Assembly: GCF_048773025.1 (NCBI RefSeq)
Contig: NC_133548.1
Location: 22,159,501 to 22,223,500 of the forward strand
Source: Camelus bactrianus
Lineage: Eukaryota > Chordata > Mammalia > Artiodactyla > Camelidae
Direction of reading: 5' to 3'
Length of the DNA: 64,000 bases
How positions within the stretch are numbered: position 1 is the stretch's first letter; each line of letters starts with the position of its first letter. Shown piece by piece: positions 23,460 through 36,461 of this stretch. A program made the translations under genes and the position numbers. The notes under the pieces were generated by a model. It saw nothing but the letters and a program-made list of their open reading frames with translations, was not told where the DNA came from and ran no database searches.

Positions 23460-24130
23460 ATGAGGAGATCAAACTCTCTCACGATTATTAAGATTATTAA
23501 AACCTAAGAAAAACTGAAACCTCTTTAGAGGTTTCGAAACTAAGACTTTGGGACAAAGACCAGACCACCACCAGATCATTAAGTCACAGGCATGGCCATT
23601 TGTCCAGAACATTCAGATATACAATGTTCTACCTAAGGGGGGATTTAATTCTAATATTAACAAGTATGAAGGGAGAAAGGGAGGTTGAATTGACAGGAAC
23701 TGTTTTTTCAAAGGTATGTTGAAAGAATAAAATGCTAAAAGCACAACGTATTGCAAGTGAAATGAGAATGGCATAAAGAAAACGAGGAGCGAAATTACAG
23801 ATCAAAATCAGAAACAAAATCTTTGATCCAGACACACGAAAATAGGCCAAGGCAGACAACAAGCATGGCAGGGAAGAAAGAGAGCTGTTGTTACTGGTGG
23901 TACAGACGCGGGCAGAGTCCCTTGGGAAACTGGATCCCAGGTATTTTAAGAACAAAACGAGAGAATGAAAAACAAAGCCTTATTTAAGAGTTAATCATGA
24001 AATTACAGTAGCTTCAGTTCAATTTCCAAACTATTTTAAGCAGAAGTTAGGCAGCCTTAATGGAAATTAATCATTTAGCCTAAAGCACAAAATCAGAACA
24101 ATAATGGTGGGGGGGGGGAAGTATGTGAGA
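23460..24130. other. IFTAP intronic sequence without recognised features
   Basis: No supported exon or repeat. A short G-run lies near 24110-24117. Confidence 0.4.
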
Positions 24131-24134
24131 GAGA

Positions 24135-24262
24135 GACTAGAGTACTTGAGAACATAAACCATATCTTAATTATTCTTGAACCCTCAGCATCTAAAACAAG
24201 AAAGTCTGACCATAACAAGACACTCAGTGAATTACTGAATGAATAAATGAATGAACGCATTC
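24135..24262 (+). repeat. L2 LINE 3' end
   Basis: Ends with the typical L2 terminus 'actcagtgaattactgaatg' plus repeated 'aatgaatgaa'-like words. Confidence 0.5.
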
Positions 24263-24269
24263 ACAGAAA

Positions 24270-26115
24270 ACCAGATAGACGTATTTACATCTGTGCTTTT
24301 GTAACCTAAAAAAAAAGACAGAAATATGAGACACGAAGGAAGAGGCATTTACTTCCTTTAGGCAGATATTCTAAAAAGGCCTATAAATTAATCATATTCA
24401 CAAAGAAACTGAAATACCAAAGATTGAAAGTCAGCCTCTTATCTTTACCCACAATAATGTCAAAAATACAATAATGTCTTCACCAATAATGAATAAAACC
24501 AAAATCTGCATGCTGATTTTCTAATACAAGTCTTACAACTTGGTCTTAATTTTCTTGAATGAAGATACTATTGAGAATTCAATTATAACTGTCTGTTTAA
24601 AACTAATAATTAATATGCTCTTTAAACATTTTGATGAAACATTGGATTTATCATCAAATATACACCGTGATTTTAAAAACCAAAGCTACTTAAAAAAAAC
24701 AACTGCAAAACACGTTCAACACAAAGGTACTGAAGTGAGAATTATGCTACAATATTAAGTTTCCAACTGGTTTCTAAGAGTCTGAAGCAGTAATGTGAAT
24801 TTCTTCAATAAGGCTATAGTTTAATTTTTTCCAGGGAAATATTTTTAATAGGATTACTGACCCTTTTAATGCTCTTGGAAAGAAAATGAATCCCATAAGC
24901 ATTCTGGCAGGTAACTAATATAAAAATAAATAGAACAGTCAATCAGTGGAAATGGAAATGTACTTGAGAAACTAAACTTTCTAAAACAACGTACATAAGT
25001 ATATGTGGTGATAACCACCTTAACAGAGAAAAGATTCCACTTCATATCAGCAAGACAACCAAACACACTATGAAATGAAGGGCTGGAAAGGAGAAAACTA
25101 AGAAATGGCTTTCACATCTTCCTTAAAACAGAATTAACCACATTCACTTTGATTGATTCTGTCAACTATCATTAGACTCTTAGGCTGACCCTAAGTCCTG
25201 CTTGGATTCTCAGAAGGCATTTAAATGTTTCAGGGGGGCAAAAAGGACACATACTGATTTAAGACATATTTTTGCACTCGCAACTCTTTGTGCTTTAGGA
25301 GGAATTTTTTCAGGTCATTAGTTTATAATGTGAACTGGCGCCTAGGGATATTTTGAAAGGAAAAAAAAACAGTGTGCTTGGAGATGCAGTTTATGTGACT
25401 TGCGTCATCATTTATTTCAGCTCAATTTGGGGCCCAAAACTGACCTCAAAATGAAGTCATCACATCTGCAACAGTTTCTTTATTGGCATGCAACGATCAT
25501 ACAGAAATCTGAAAACAGTACAGACTCCCTATCCCAAAAACAAAAACAGAGAAATAACCTCCTTAAAATACCCAAGCCCCTGCGAGAAGTTCTTACTCTT
25601 TCAGAGTACAAAAATAAAGTCAGCCTTGAAAATAATATCCAAAATAATCTGAGCTATCAAAATGCCCTGGGCATACCAAAATGCATTAATTCCGCTGGTT
25701 TTACCCTTATTTCCACACCCTACGGCAGCCATTCATACCATCATGTTTGGGTCCAGAAAACAAGGAACTAAATCATTAGGCTCAGAGAAAGCAAACATCT
25801 TCCTAAACTCAGGATCACAGACCAAAAGATGATTTGGCCATTATCAAAATTAATTTGATCCATGTATCATACCAGAATAGATCATTCACAGCCCCAGATT
25901 AACTAGATACTTCCTAAATTCTCTATTTCCCTTAAGTGCAAACAAAACACATAACAATATCCCCACTACCCTGCACAATAAAAGAAACAGGTTAGAATCA
26001 CTACCCTTCAGTATAACTGCCCTTCTTTTGTATTTGTTAAGGACATGTGAACTAGGGCTTCAAATCATGAAGTCGAGTATCCTGAGATTGTCATGACCTC
26101 AAAGATTATGAAACT
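24270..26115. other. IFTAP intronic sequence without recognised features
   Basis: No supported exon or RNA gene. A 123-codon open frame at 25400-25771 has no recognised similarity or gene context and is not called. Confidence 0.4.
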
Positions 26116-26119
26116 CCCT

Positions 26120-26275
26120 GTTCCCAATCTTGGGTACACATTAGAATCACCAGAGGAAGTTTTATAAAATCCCAATTCCCAGGCCCCAGTTGGGCCCTGG
26201 TCTTAAGATGCTCTGAAAGCTTCTCAGCTGAGTCCAGTGTGCAGCCAGATCAACAGTCTCCCAAATGTGGATCAA
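26120..26275 (+). repeat. MER5A-type hAT DNA transposon
   Basis: Good match to MER5A: 'gggtacacattagaatcacc', 'cccaattcccaggcccc', 'tcttaagatgctctgaaag', 'cagatcaacagtctcccaaa'. Non-autonomous and immobile. Confidence 0.65.
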
Positions 26276-26589
26276 TGACCCAGAAAGGACTAAGGTTGAG
26301 AGCAAGACAGTGGCAATCTGAAGCACAACTCAGTGCCTCCAGGAGCCACTTAAGTGAAGGAAGCAGGCAAGGTACACACATGTTTTTAGAGTGTGGCAGA
26401 GACAGAGAGTGTGTCAAATTAGGGAGGTCACAGGGCAAGGGCTCCTAGCTCTAGCTGATACTGACAGCAGGGAAATAAGAGGCAACAGATCTGCTCACTT
26501 AATTAGGAAAAAAAAAAACCCCACAAATCAAGATTTTTATGTAATATATCCCAACTTTTAAATGCTGGCTCAATAAAACAACAATACTG

Positions 26590-27168
26590 TATGAATTCTT
26601 CGATCAGCTCTAGTAGTTTGTGTGTGGACCTTTTAGGGTTTTCTATATATAGTATCATGTCATCTGCATAGAGTGACACTTTTACCTCTTCTTTCCCAAT
26701 TTGGATCCCTTTTATTTCTCTCTCTTGCCTGATTGCTGTGGCTAGGACTTTCAAGACGATGTTGAATAGGAGTGGTAATAGTGGGCAGCCTTGTCTTGTC
26801 CCAGATTTTTGTGGGAAGCTTTTGAGTTTTTCACTGTTGAGTACTATGTAGGTTTGCCATATACAGCTTTTATTATGTTGAGATATGTTCCCTCTATACC
26901 CACTTTGGTGAGAGTTTTTATCATAAATGGGTGTTGAATTTTATCAATGCTTTTTCTGCATCTATTGAGATGATCATGTGGTTTTTGTCCTTTCTCTTGT
27001 TGATGTGATGTATTATATTGATTGATTTGTGTCTGTTGAACCACCCTTGTGTCCCTGGGATGAACCCCACTTGATCATGATGTATAATCTTTTTTATGTG
27101 CTGTTGGATTATATTTGCTTGTATTTTGGTGAGGATTTTTGCATCTATGTTCATCAGTGATATTGGCA
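26590..27168 (-). repeat. L1 LINE internal fragment (ORF2 reverse transcriptase), antisense
   Basis: On the - strand it encodes pieces of L1 ORF2 including the [12 protein letters not shown] active-site region (YADD motif), [20 protein letters not shown]-type and [20 protein letters not shown] text. It is bounded at 27168 and 26590 by unrelated sequence. It lacks both the 5' end and the usual 3' UTR and poly-A tail. The reading frame is not continuous. Confidence 0.85.
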
Positions 27169-27194
27169 ACCAAACACATTACGAAACACACAAC

Positions 27195-27335
27195 ACAGGT
27201 TTGAGCTTTATGCTAAGAGTTTTACATGGATTATGTCAATTAACCCTCATCAACCTTTAAGACACTATTATTATTACCCATTTACTCAATGACCACAGCC
27301 CACACCAGAAAGTGGCAATGCCAGAATCCAAATGT
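27195..27335 (+). repeat. MIR SINE fragment
   Basis: MIR core words: 'gagttttacatggattatgt', 'caattaaccctcatcaacc', 'attattacccatttactcaa'. Confidence 0.55.
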
Positions 27336-27703
27336 GTATATGTGAATCCCTACCCTGTACTAGGTTATATTTCTTAAACGTTTTAAATATGTTTTGAAAA
27401 ATCTCCACTCTCTGCACTTGTGTTTCTTCAAAAATACAATGACGGGACTGTACTAAATGATTTCTCACATCCTTTTTAGTTTTCAAATTCAGTGGCTCTG
27501 TCTCCGTAATACAGCTGTTGGTTGGATAAAAATGTTGGTGTTTACGTGCATCAGCTGCGAATGCCCTGGTGAGAATTACCTGATCAAACAAATGGAATGA
27601 ACGGATGCTTATAAAATAGTCTTTCTGAAAAGACAGCAAAGACATAAAGTTATAACAAAATTCTTGATCTCTACCACTACAGAAAGTTTATTCTCCATTT
27701 TAC

Positions 27704-27859
27704 CTTTTGAAAGATGAGGGAAAGTGCTCAGAAATTCTTCATATGTTTGTTCATGACAGTTAACAAATTTGTCCATGGCTTCTTCAATTAACCGATCTTC
27801 ATCCATCATCTCCAATTCTGGTATCTGCACAGGCATTCCTATTCACAAGGCCACTTCAT
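27704..27859 (-). CDS. IFTAP: IFTAP first coding exon
   Basis: Acceptor 'ttctttgtctcatag' precedes the exon at 27859. Translation starts at the ATG at 27836 and reads [20 protein letters not shown], then [20 protein letters not shown] and HLSK, matching the human N terminus with its LE-MDED, NCHEQTY and EFL-TF blocks. The exon ends AAA|G with a GT donor at 27703-27702. The spare G joins AT at 6906 to make Asp, so the phases agree. A short upstream ATG at 27859 is closed by a TAG before the main start, a small upstream open frame if this acceptor is used. The main start is chosen because it gives the conserved N terminus. Confidence 0.9.
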
Positions 27860-28194
27860 CTATGAGACAAAGAAAAACATGGGCTCCAGAGAGCTGTGCA
27901 GTACCAACCTCTCTTGAAAATACCCTAGAAGGGTAGGTGGAAGGATTCCAAAACCCCAAAAGGACAGATCAAGACAGTTACTAGAGCAATAAGCCCTAGT
28001 TCAAGAGACCAGACTTTTATTCATACCTCAACTGCTGAATTGTTAACTCTCACTTCATTTTTGCTTCAGTTTCCTTATTACCATCTTCTTAATTCACAGG
28101 AATTTTATCACAGTTACACAATTAGAAATTCAAAATCTTTCAAGGTGAGGTGAACTTCAAAGAGTAAATCAACCAACCACACACATCCAAAGAC

Positions 28195-28335
28195 GACAAC
28201 TTATTTGGCACTTACTGGGTACCAGGTACTATTCTGAGCACTTTAATGTTAATTTCACAACAATTCTAGCCCAGATCACAGAATAGGTAGAAGTGCTGTT
28301 TCTAGACATCTGATCCTAGAACCCATGCCCTTAAG
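28195..28335 (+). repeat. MIR SINE fragment
   Basis: MIR words 'tggcacttactgggtaccag', 'actattctgagcactttaat' and 'gatcctagaacccatgccct'. Confidence 0.6.
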
Positions 28336-28489
28336 CACCTCACTGTTTCTCTATACATTGCATGACACACCCCTCCTTCCACACTGTTGTAGACTTGTGT
28401 GTGCTTCAACACACCCAGGGTCTGGGAACTCTGGAAGAAGCCTTTGGAGCCTTTGTTAAAGCCTCCTCCTAAAATTGGGTCTAAATCCA

Positions 28490-28900
28490 TTTCCCTGTAC
28501 CCTATCCCAACTGGTCCCTGAGCCTCGAGATGGGACTGAATAATTTTGATCTTTTCTATACATCATATCCTTCCAACTATTTGAACAAGCCTATTCTGTC
28601 CTTTCTCAATCTTCTCACTTCATTCACTTTAACAAAATTCCTTTTCAAAACCCAGCTCAGAATTCAGTTTCTCTCTGAAGGCTTTAGTTTTCCATCTCCC
28701 ATCACCCCAGAAAAAGCAAATCATAGTTTCTCTCTGCTGCCCCTCTATCCTGTGTCTACTGTTCCGCTTATTATGTGGGGTTGGAAATGGCTGTGTACAC
28801 TTCTGTGTCCTCTATTAGACTCAAAGCCTGAGAAAGGCAGTCTCCATACCTTTTTGTAGCTTAGGGTGTGGCACAGAGCTGGCTGTCCATCAGTTGTAAG
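28490..28900 (+). repeat. L2 LINE fragment
   Basis: Diverged L2 3' region: 'aacccagctcagaattcag', 'ctattagactcaaagcctga' and 'ggcacagagctggctgtcca'. Confidence 0.5.
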
Positions 28901-28904
28901 CTAA

Positions 28905-31225
28905 AATTACTCATTTGAGCAGGTACTGTATTCAAATATTGCTGGAAGTTGGCAAAACACTCACCTAAACCTGCCCAACCCCTGTACCTGTACCTAATAT
29001 GACATGGCTTCAAATCTTTTCACCCTCCTGATCCATCTACCTGGAAGCAACTTCACACTGCCTGCATCCCTTTAAAATATGCCATCCGGAAATGAAGACA
29101 AGACTCCAGAGAAGGTCTGGATACAATGAGACTTGACTAACTCACATTCTAAATATTGCACTCTTGCACTATGTGATCATATTCACATAGTGGCCCATTC
29201 ACACTGTCAGTCCATTGAATACTCCACTAACTAAATGCTGGTCAGCTAAGACACAGTGCTTCAATCCTTGCACAGTTTGAACTTTGCTTTTAGTTGTGAT
29301 ATTTCATCTTGTTAAATTCCATTCATTCTGTGTGAAATATGATTCTTACATAGCTTTCAGAAAAATGACTATCTACAGAAAGCTGGAGAATAATTACAGC
29401 CTAAGTGGCCAGTGTAATTCATGGGGGATAATAGAAAGGAGGGTTTCTCCAATACCGTACAGCAAGAAGAGAAAGCACCATGGTTCTTCTGTATTTCCAA
29501 AATAAGAGTGAAAATCTGGTATCCGTTATTAACTTTATTTATTTGGTATTTACCAAAAAGCTCAGGAAAAGTAATGTATTCATAAGATGATACCCAAATT
29601 CATTTAGTGGCAATACCTGACCTGAATTAACATGAAAGTATTTATGGCTTTCATTTATTCGGTATGAATAGTGTAACTACGCATATGTTTCCCTGAAAAA
29701 AAAATGGGTGTGTTTTGAGGTGCTTTCCCAGACCCCACTGGAGATTTCCTGTAACATGTGGCATTTGCCCTGATTACGTTTATAAACTCCAAAAAATTCT
29801 GAAATCTGATACACATCTGACCCCAACGGTTTTAAATAGGAACTGTGAAGCTACAAGTACCTCCTAAGATTGTTATGAGGATTAAATGAGTACATATGGG
29901 GCCTCAAGAACTGCTGATGGTGGTTGGTGGTCATGAGGATGAGGATGAGGACAAGGATGGATCAGTCTTAGTGCTCTGTCTTTTGTCTACACAAAGACCT
30001 GTTTTGACTGTGACCCCTTTGACTCTGAAGGTACCAACGTTACCTACAGATCAATCAAGAGAATTCATGATGCATCACAACCTTAGATAATACATGATGT
30101 TGTAAAAGTCCAAGTGAAATAAAAAGCGCAGCTATGCACCTACTCAAAATGAAAGAAAATGTTTCAAGCTACTGGTACCTGAAAATTAGACATAGGAAAA
30201 GGCACCAGGTACAGTTTATGCAAATTTACCTGTAACACTGCCAGGCTTCAGCAATCCAAAGTTTAATATATTACGCCTGGAGTTGCTAGATCATAAATAA
30301 GGATAAATTCAAAGGTGGCTATTATTTCACCATCAGTAGGACATGTTCTTAATTACAAGAATGTCAAATCAATCTGCTTTTCCAGAGGTACCCCAACTAA
30401 ATTCCAACACTGTATTATAGCAGTCTCTTCCTCAAACCATCTCAGGTAATCTACTTCAGTAAGCAAATACCAAACAGAAGCTGCCAGGTTGTATTTTATA
30501 TTGCTGTAAATGTCTTCTCATGAATGCTTTAACAGCGATAATAGAAATTCCTTGAAACTTTCTTTGCAGTTCTCAGACTGGTAACATTTTGAGTATTTAG
30601 CCTTAACACATCTCAGTTTTACTAAAGGGAAATAATTAATAGGCTGTGCACAGCACAAACTCAAAATCTTTCAATGCCTTTCATTTTATTCACATGGTTA
30701 TCAAAATACAGAAGGGGTTACGTTTTTTACTGACTTTTTAAAAGACTTTTGGAGAATCCAGTTTTACAAACTGTCATTTAAGAGTTTAACAAATATCCAC
30801 CTTCAAATTTAGAACTTTCCTTATCAGCAAAAATACAAATAACCTCACATTCAAAGTCCCCAGAGACTGACAGGGCAGATAATCATTTACCAGTCAAGTG
30901 GTTTATGCAAATCCTAGTGGTTTTCTAGAAGGAAGCAATGCTTTTTCAGTTACCATTCACAGTAGTTTGTGTTTTTATCATGAAGTATTTTTCCAAAAGA
31001 GAAAAAGGAAGAGAGAGAGAGAGAAACTTGCCTGGATAACAGGATTCTTTTTTTTTTTTTTTTTTTGGTTTAGTTCTTGTGTTAAGGCTTAATGCTCCAC
31101 ATAAAAGAGCCAGAATATATTGTGCTGATAAGTAAGTGTGTATAAATATCTACTGGTAGATCATAAGTAACACTTTCACAATCACAGTCTCCAGTAGGAA
31201 ACACTGGGAGGATGTATTGCCCTGC
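28905..31225. other. IFTAP intron 1 sequence without recognised features
   Basis: Long interval with no supported exon. GATGAG-type short repeats at about 29935-29960 and a T-run at about 31048-31066 are the only local features. Confidence 0.4.
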
Positions 31226-31229
31226 TTGG

Positions 31230-31345
31230 ACCATAAACTTCACAGGAAGACCACAGGCTTGGTTAGGAACAGGGTTCTCTTCTTACCAGGTCACTGAGAG
31301 CAAGAAAATCACATAACCTCCCTGAAGTCCCATTCTCTACTATCA
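31230..31345 (+). repeat. MIR SINE fragment
   Basis: 'tcacataacctccctgaagt' followed by 'cattctctactatcaaataa' corresponds to the MIR 3' half. Confidence 0.45.
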
Positions 31346-31439
31346 AATAATGAATAACTAACAACTGCCCAAGCCAGTTAGTGTCATGTACCCTCTGAAA
31401 GGATATATAACCAAACGAGGCCAGAACCAAATCCAAGTT

Positions 31440-31920
31440 CAGCTGCTTACCACTCAAAAGGCCAATACTAGAGAGGCAAGTGTTGGTAGAAAAGGGAAAG
31501 TTGCTTTATTCAGGAGGCCAGCAACCTGGGAAGATGGTGGACTAATGTCCTAAGACCATCTTCAAGTCACTGCTTAGGAGACAAAGGTTTTAAAGGGGAG
31601 TTTCGGGGGTGTACAGGTAGGGGCCCACGTGCAGAACAGCGCAATCAGCTCTGATAAGCGTCTCGAAGCTGGCCATGTGGTGGTGTAGGTAATCTTCAAT
31701 TCAGGGTCGTTCCGTTACCGTGTCCTTGAGGTTAGTTTCTGGGATTCTTAAGCAAGCAAGGTTAGCTCTCTCCTAGTCAACTAGTCATTATTGAAATAGC
31801 TCTAAGACATGCCAGGGTTAGCAGGAAAGGAAAATGCATGTAAGTTTGAAAATCTGTGCTGCTCAAGATGGAGCAGCTTACGCTACGGCTATAACCCCCC
31901 ACTGTCAATCCTTCTATGGA
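31440..31920 (-). mobile_element. Probable fossil retroviral-type LTR, antisense
   Basis: Low-copy-looking block with an antisense poly-A signal ('gctttattcaggaggcc' region) and a GC-richer interior, unlike the surrounding intron. I believe it is an endogenous-retrovirus LTR but cannot name the family, and the ends are approximate. No coding remains are seen. Confidence 0.4.
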
Positions 31921-31924
31921 AAAG

Positions 31925-34090
31925 GGGCAAATGTTTGTCTTTTGTAATTTTTTTTCTAGGAGCAGGCAAAAGCAATGGATGAGACATTTTATTATTTACT
32001 TAGAGCCTTCATGATGGTTTAGGAGTTTCAGTTTTTAACTGACCCTTCCCATGTCATCAGTCTCAGATCCGCTTGGGGCCAGCTGGTTGAAGCCACAGGA
32101 CATTATCTCGACAGATTGGGGTCATAAAGCAACACACCAGTTCAAGCTAACAGTCATGGAAAAGATTATGTCAGGTTTGTTTTTCCTTTGTTTCTGAGTT
32201 CCCTCACTTCCTTAGTTAGATGCTTAAATATGCTCTTTGGAACTAAGGGAAGGTCTCGGAGACTAAAGCCTTTTTACAGAGAAGAGGCAGGTGGAGGACA
32301 TGGCGGGGTAGGGGTGTGGGGGGTTTGTCCCGGAAGGCCCCACAGGGTCCTGCTCCGTTACAGACACCATCATGAAACATGATAGGTGGAATTACCACCA
32401 CTGATTTAGCACGTCTTTGATGCTTTTGATGCTTATCTTCAGAGCCCTGCTTAATGTGACTTACCTGAACTGAACACAACTTTCAGAGACTCAGTGGTAA
32501 CTCTTAAGACACAAGTCGCCCTGAGCTAGTCTCTTCTCAAAGTACACAACCTGCTTTTTAACAGCACAGAGGTGTATGTCTGCAAAAAAAAAAAGTTTTT
32601 TTTTAAACTGTGATGTTTACCACTGATACTTGAAAGTAATAAATAATAACATATTTTTAAAGAGTTTTGCAGGGTCTATCAAAGCTCACTTTCTCAAATT
32701 CTCATAGTTCTGCCCAATTAGAAGCTTCTGCTGTGGTGAAAGGTAAAATGGGATAGTTTAAAAATAATTCACCTCGCCTGAGGAATGAAACCATCAACCT
32801 TGGCACTTCACAGGCTAGGTTTCCTTTCTGTACTTTGGAAAATGGACAAATCTCAAAAGACCAAATTACATTGTAAAGGTACAGATTTATTTATATGATA
32901 GAAGAGACTCGACTTCTCGTGTCATGACTGAACAATGATTTTGCATCATATAATATTTTTATGTCATTTAGAAAATATTAAGAAGAGAGAAAGAAATCCA
33001 ATGACAGAAACTGCCAGAGTCTCAGAGCTGAGAGAAATCTAAAGGTCATCTAATCCAACCATAGAAAACAAATGAATGAATCTGGGAAAGAAAGTTTCAA
33101 TGAGGTTTTTGTCTACTGATGAGCAGTATCTTGTGGTTCCCATATCATAAAGAGTAATGAAATGCTCATACTTATGATTTTTAAGGCATACATGAAGTTA
33201 TTAGGAATTTAGCAAAAAAGCAGCAATCTCACCCTGGTTGGGTGTATCTGTATCTTTGACTACAATTACATCCTGTACCCCAATAACATACAAAATACCT
33301 TGAGGCAGAGCATACAAACACACACACATACACAAACACACACACATACGCACCACTGTTTCAGACACCTACCAATACAAACAAGAAAACAAAGGAAAAG
33401 AGAAAGGCATAAATACAAAGCTTCTGAGGAAACACAAAAGGATCTAAATTCCTTTACCATTTTTCATCAGGATGAGATAAAAACAATTCTAGCATCAAAG
33501 AATATACTGCACTTCAAGTTATAAGCTTCTCCCAACAAGCCTTTTCTAACACTTAAAAGGCATGGGATTCTCCATTATCACCAAAAAAGTTGACAGCACA
33601 AGCATCTAGACTTCTATATAACTCTCCCAGGTACGCCCTCTGCAGAGAGTAGTAAAGGAAGCATTTGCTGGGCGGGAGGAGGCGCAGGGATGACTCCTGA
33701 CTACAAAGTTTTGGAAGAGAGAAGTTATATACTGTCATCTGTGCAGAGGCCTTGGAAGCAGGCAAGTTTGTTATACCTTTTCCTTGATAAAAATCTCACC
33801 TTAAAGAAAAGAGAAAGAGAAGATACCCACACCCACAGTAACAAACCACATCTAATAAAAAAAAAAAAAAGTGGGTTCAGTCCATGCTTACTATGAACAT
33901 AGATATCCCAAAGATTGCCATAACAGAAACAGAGCTAGTCTCTTCCCCAAAGAGGATTATAATCTATGTATTCTACACAAGACTCCACTTTTGCAACAGG
34001 AATGACTCTGATAACCTGTTTCATGATTATTTTTTAAAATTAGAACAACATGAAACTTAGTGAAATTATCTTAAAATGAAGGATGTACTA
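31925..34090. other. IFTAP intron 1 sequence, minor simple repeats only
   Basis: No supported exon. A CA-rich stretch lies at about 33316-33354, an A-run at about 33857-33870, and a weak old-repeat word ('ctaaaggtcatctaatccaa') near 33040. Confidence 0.4.
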
Positions 34091-34099
34091 GGAATAAGA

Positions 34100-35164
34100 A
34101 CATTAAAATCATATAAAGGCAAGACTGGATTTTATGAAGGAAGCAGGAAAAGTTTTTTAGGACATTAGACAAGGCAAAGAGTTATTAGACTTGATACTCA
34201 AAGCATGAGTTATAAAAGAAAAATTGATAAATAAGCCTCATCAAGATTTAAAACTTTGCTCTGTGAAACATCCTATTAAGATGATGAAAGAAAAATTGTA
34301 TTTATAAATCAGATACCCAATAAAGGGCTAGCATATAGAATATATAAGGAATCCTCAAAACTCTAAGTTAAAGAAAAAGGTGCCATTCAAAAAAGATAAA
34401 AGACATTCACAGACATTTCACCAAAGAGGATATATAAATGGCAAACAATCACATGAAAAGACATTCAGCATCATGAGCCATCAGAGAAATGCAAATTAAA
34501 ACCACACTGAGATACCACTACACACTTACCAGAATGGCTAAAATGAAAAATGCTGATAACACCAAATGCTGGCAAGCATACAGAGAAATTGGATCACTCA
34601 TAATGGCGGTGGCAATGTAAAATGATACAGCCACTTGGAAAATAGTTTGGCAGTTACTTTCAAAATTAAAAATGGACTTACCATACACACTAACAATCGC
34701 ACTATTGGGCATTTATCCCAGAGAATGAAGACTTACTTCTATGTAAGAACATGTACACCAATGTTTGTAGCAGCTTTATTTGTAATAGCCCAAAACTAGA
34801 AAATACTGAAATGTCCCTTCATGGCTAAACGGTTAAACAGCTGTACATCCATACCATGGAATTCATACTCAGCAATAAAAAGGAAGAAACTATTGATTCA
34901 CGCAATAACTTGGATGAGCCATGAAGAAATTATACTAAGTGAAAAAAGCCAGTCTCAAAAGACTACATACATACTGCATGAGTCCATTTGTTTAACATGA
35001 ACATAATTAGGAAGACGGAGAACAGATTAACGGTTGCTAGAGTCAGGGAAGGGGCAGGGGATGGGTGTAGTTATAAAGGGGTAACACGTCTTGTAATGGT
35101 GGTACAGCTGAGTGCTGTGATTGTGGCGGTGGTTATGCAAGGTTATACATGTGATACAGTTGAG

Positions 35165-35225
<61 letters not shown>

Positions 35226-35432
35226 TGAGTGTATATATAACTTGAGTATGTTCTGTGGATTGTACCAATATCAATTCCCCAGAATGTCCGTTATCCTACA
35301 GTCATACAAGATGTAAACGTTGCAAAAGGCTGGAGCAAAGTGGCATGGAATCTCCCTGGACATTTCTTTGCAACTTCATGAAAGTCTAGCCTGTGGATCT
35401 ATATTTCAAAATTAAAAGTTTTAAAAGGAGGT
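34100..35432 (+). repeat. L1M-type LINE, ORF2 end plus 3' UTR
   Basis: Sense-orientation old L1: 'gagaaatgcaaattaaaacc', 'gataccactacacacttacc', 'gggcatttatcccagagaat', 'aatggaattcatactcagca'-type text, then a 3' UTR ending near 'aaaattaaaagttttaaaag'. Heavily diverged and without a usable frame. A dinucleotide array interrupts it at 35167-35222. Confidence 0.8.
35167..35222 (+). repeat. (AC)28 microsatellite
   Basis: Fifty-six bp of uninterrupted AC dinucleotides inside the L1M 3' UTR. Likely to be length-polymorphic. Confidence 0.98.
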
Positions 35433-36461
35433 GAAGGAGCAGGAGAAGAAAGGTAAGCCAGTTAAGGCAAAAGAAATTTAGGAACAGAAAATTATCACTA
35501 CAAGTTTACCAAGAATGTTGGAGTTCGGGCGTGTTCATTGTTTTCCTGTTGCCAAAAGCTCTGGGGATGGGAATAGTACTAATCTATGAAATTAATGTTT
35601 AAGCAGAAACTTTCCTCTTGAAAAATCTGCTTCCCTTTCCTGCTCATCCATCCAAGCCACTGTAATGAGGTTTCTTAAGGCCATCATTCATTAAGCTTTG
35701 CATTTCATCAACAGACTGTATAAAATCAATTTTATTTCCTCAAAATATAGTCTTCCTCCAAGCTGTTTAATTCAATCCAGAAATGTCTACGTTGATGCAC
35801 TAATGCAGGTCAACTGAGTATTAGACTGTTTTCAATTACAAGTTATTAATTCCATTAAACAGAAATGCAAACACTTAAGCATTCGAGCTTCCTATTGTTT
35901 TTTTTTAAAGCAAATTACCTGTGGATATGGAAGCTGAAGGATAAACCCATAAGACAAATTTCAAGAAAACAGGAAGATCACCTTTCCACTACCATCTTTA
36001 TTTACTTTTTTGAAAACTGTAAGAGTTTGTGTAATCACAACTAAATACCCTTCCTTTACCCCCTAACAAAACTCCTACAAGCATATTAATTGACCTCTAC
36101 ACTAGTACATTTTATCGAGACAAACATACAATACACATATTTCAACCATATTCAAAATTGAGCTCCTATCCTCAGAAATGTGATTAACTACATCCATGAG
36201 TTATGGGCAGTAACAGTGAGTGTTTCAGTGAACATTTTTTTCAAGGTCCATGATAAAGCTGTGAATCCATAAGGTAGTAGAGTTTCTAAGTCAACTTTAT
36301 AGCTCTATAATCATGTGATGAGATTTCAATCATAAAAGATTCATTAGCTCAACTGTAATCCCACTTTCACATGGGATGCCATGTCCCATCAATGCTCATT
36401 TTATCTGTGTTGCAGAACAACTGTGCCACAAAGGCATCCACCCTTAAACTTATCCCCTTCT

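Noticed and set aside
25400-25771. 123-codon open frame on the + strand
   Set aside because: It lies inside an IFTAP intron on the opposite strand, and I recognise no domain or similarity in it. An open frame of this length is expected by chance in 64 kb.
25052-27185. Similar words 'acaaccaaacacactatgaa' (about 25055) and 'gcaaccaaacacattacgaa' (about 27166), considered as a duplication around the L1 fragment
   Set aside because: They lie more than 2 kb apart, match only partly, and the L1 fragment does not reach both, so they are probably coincidental.
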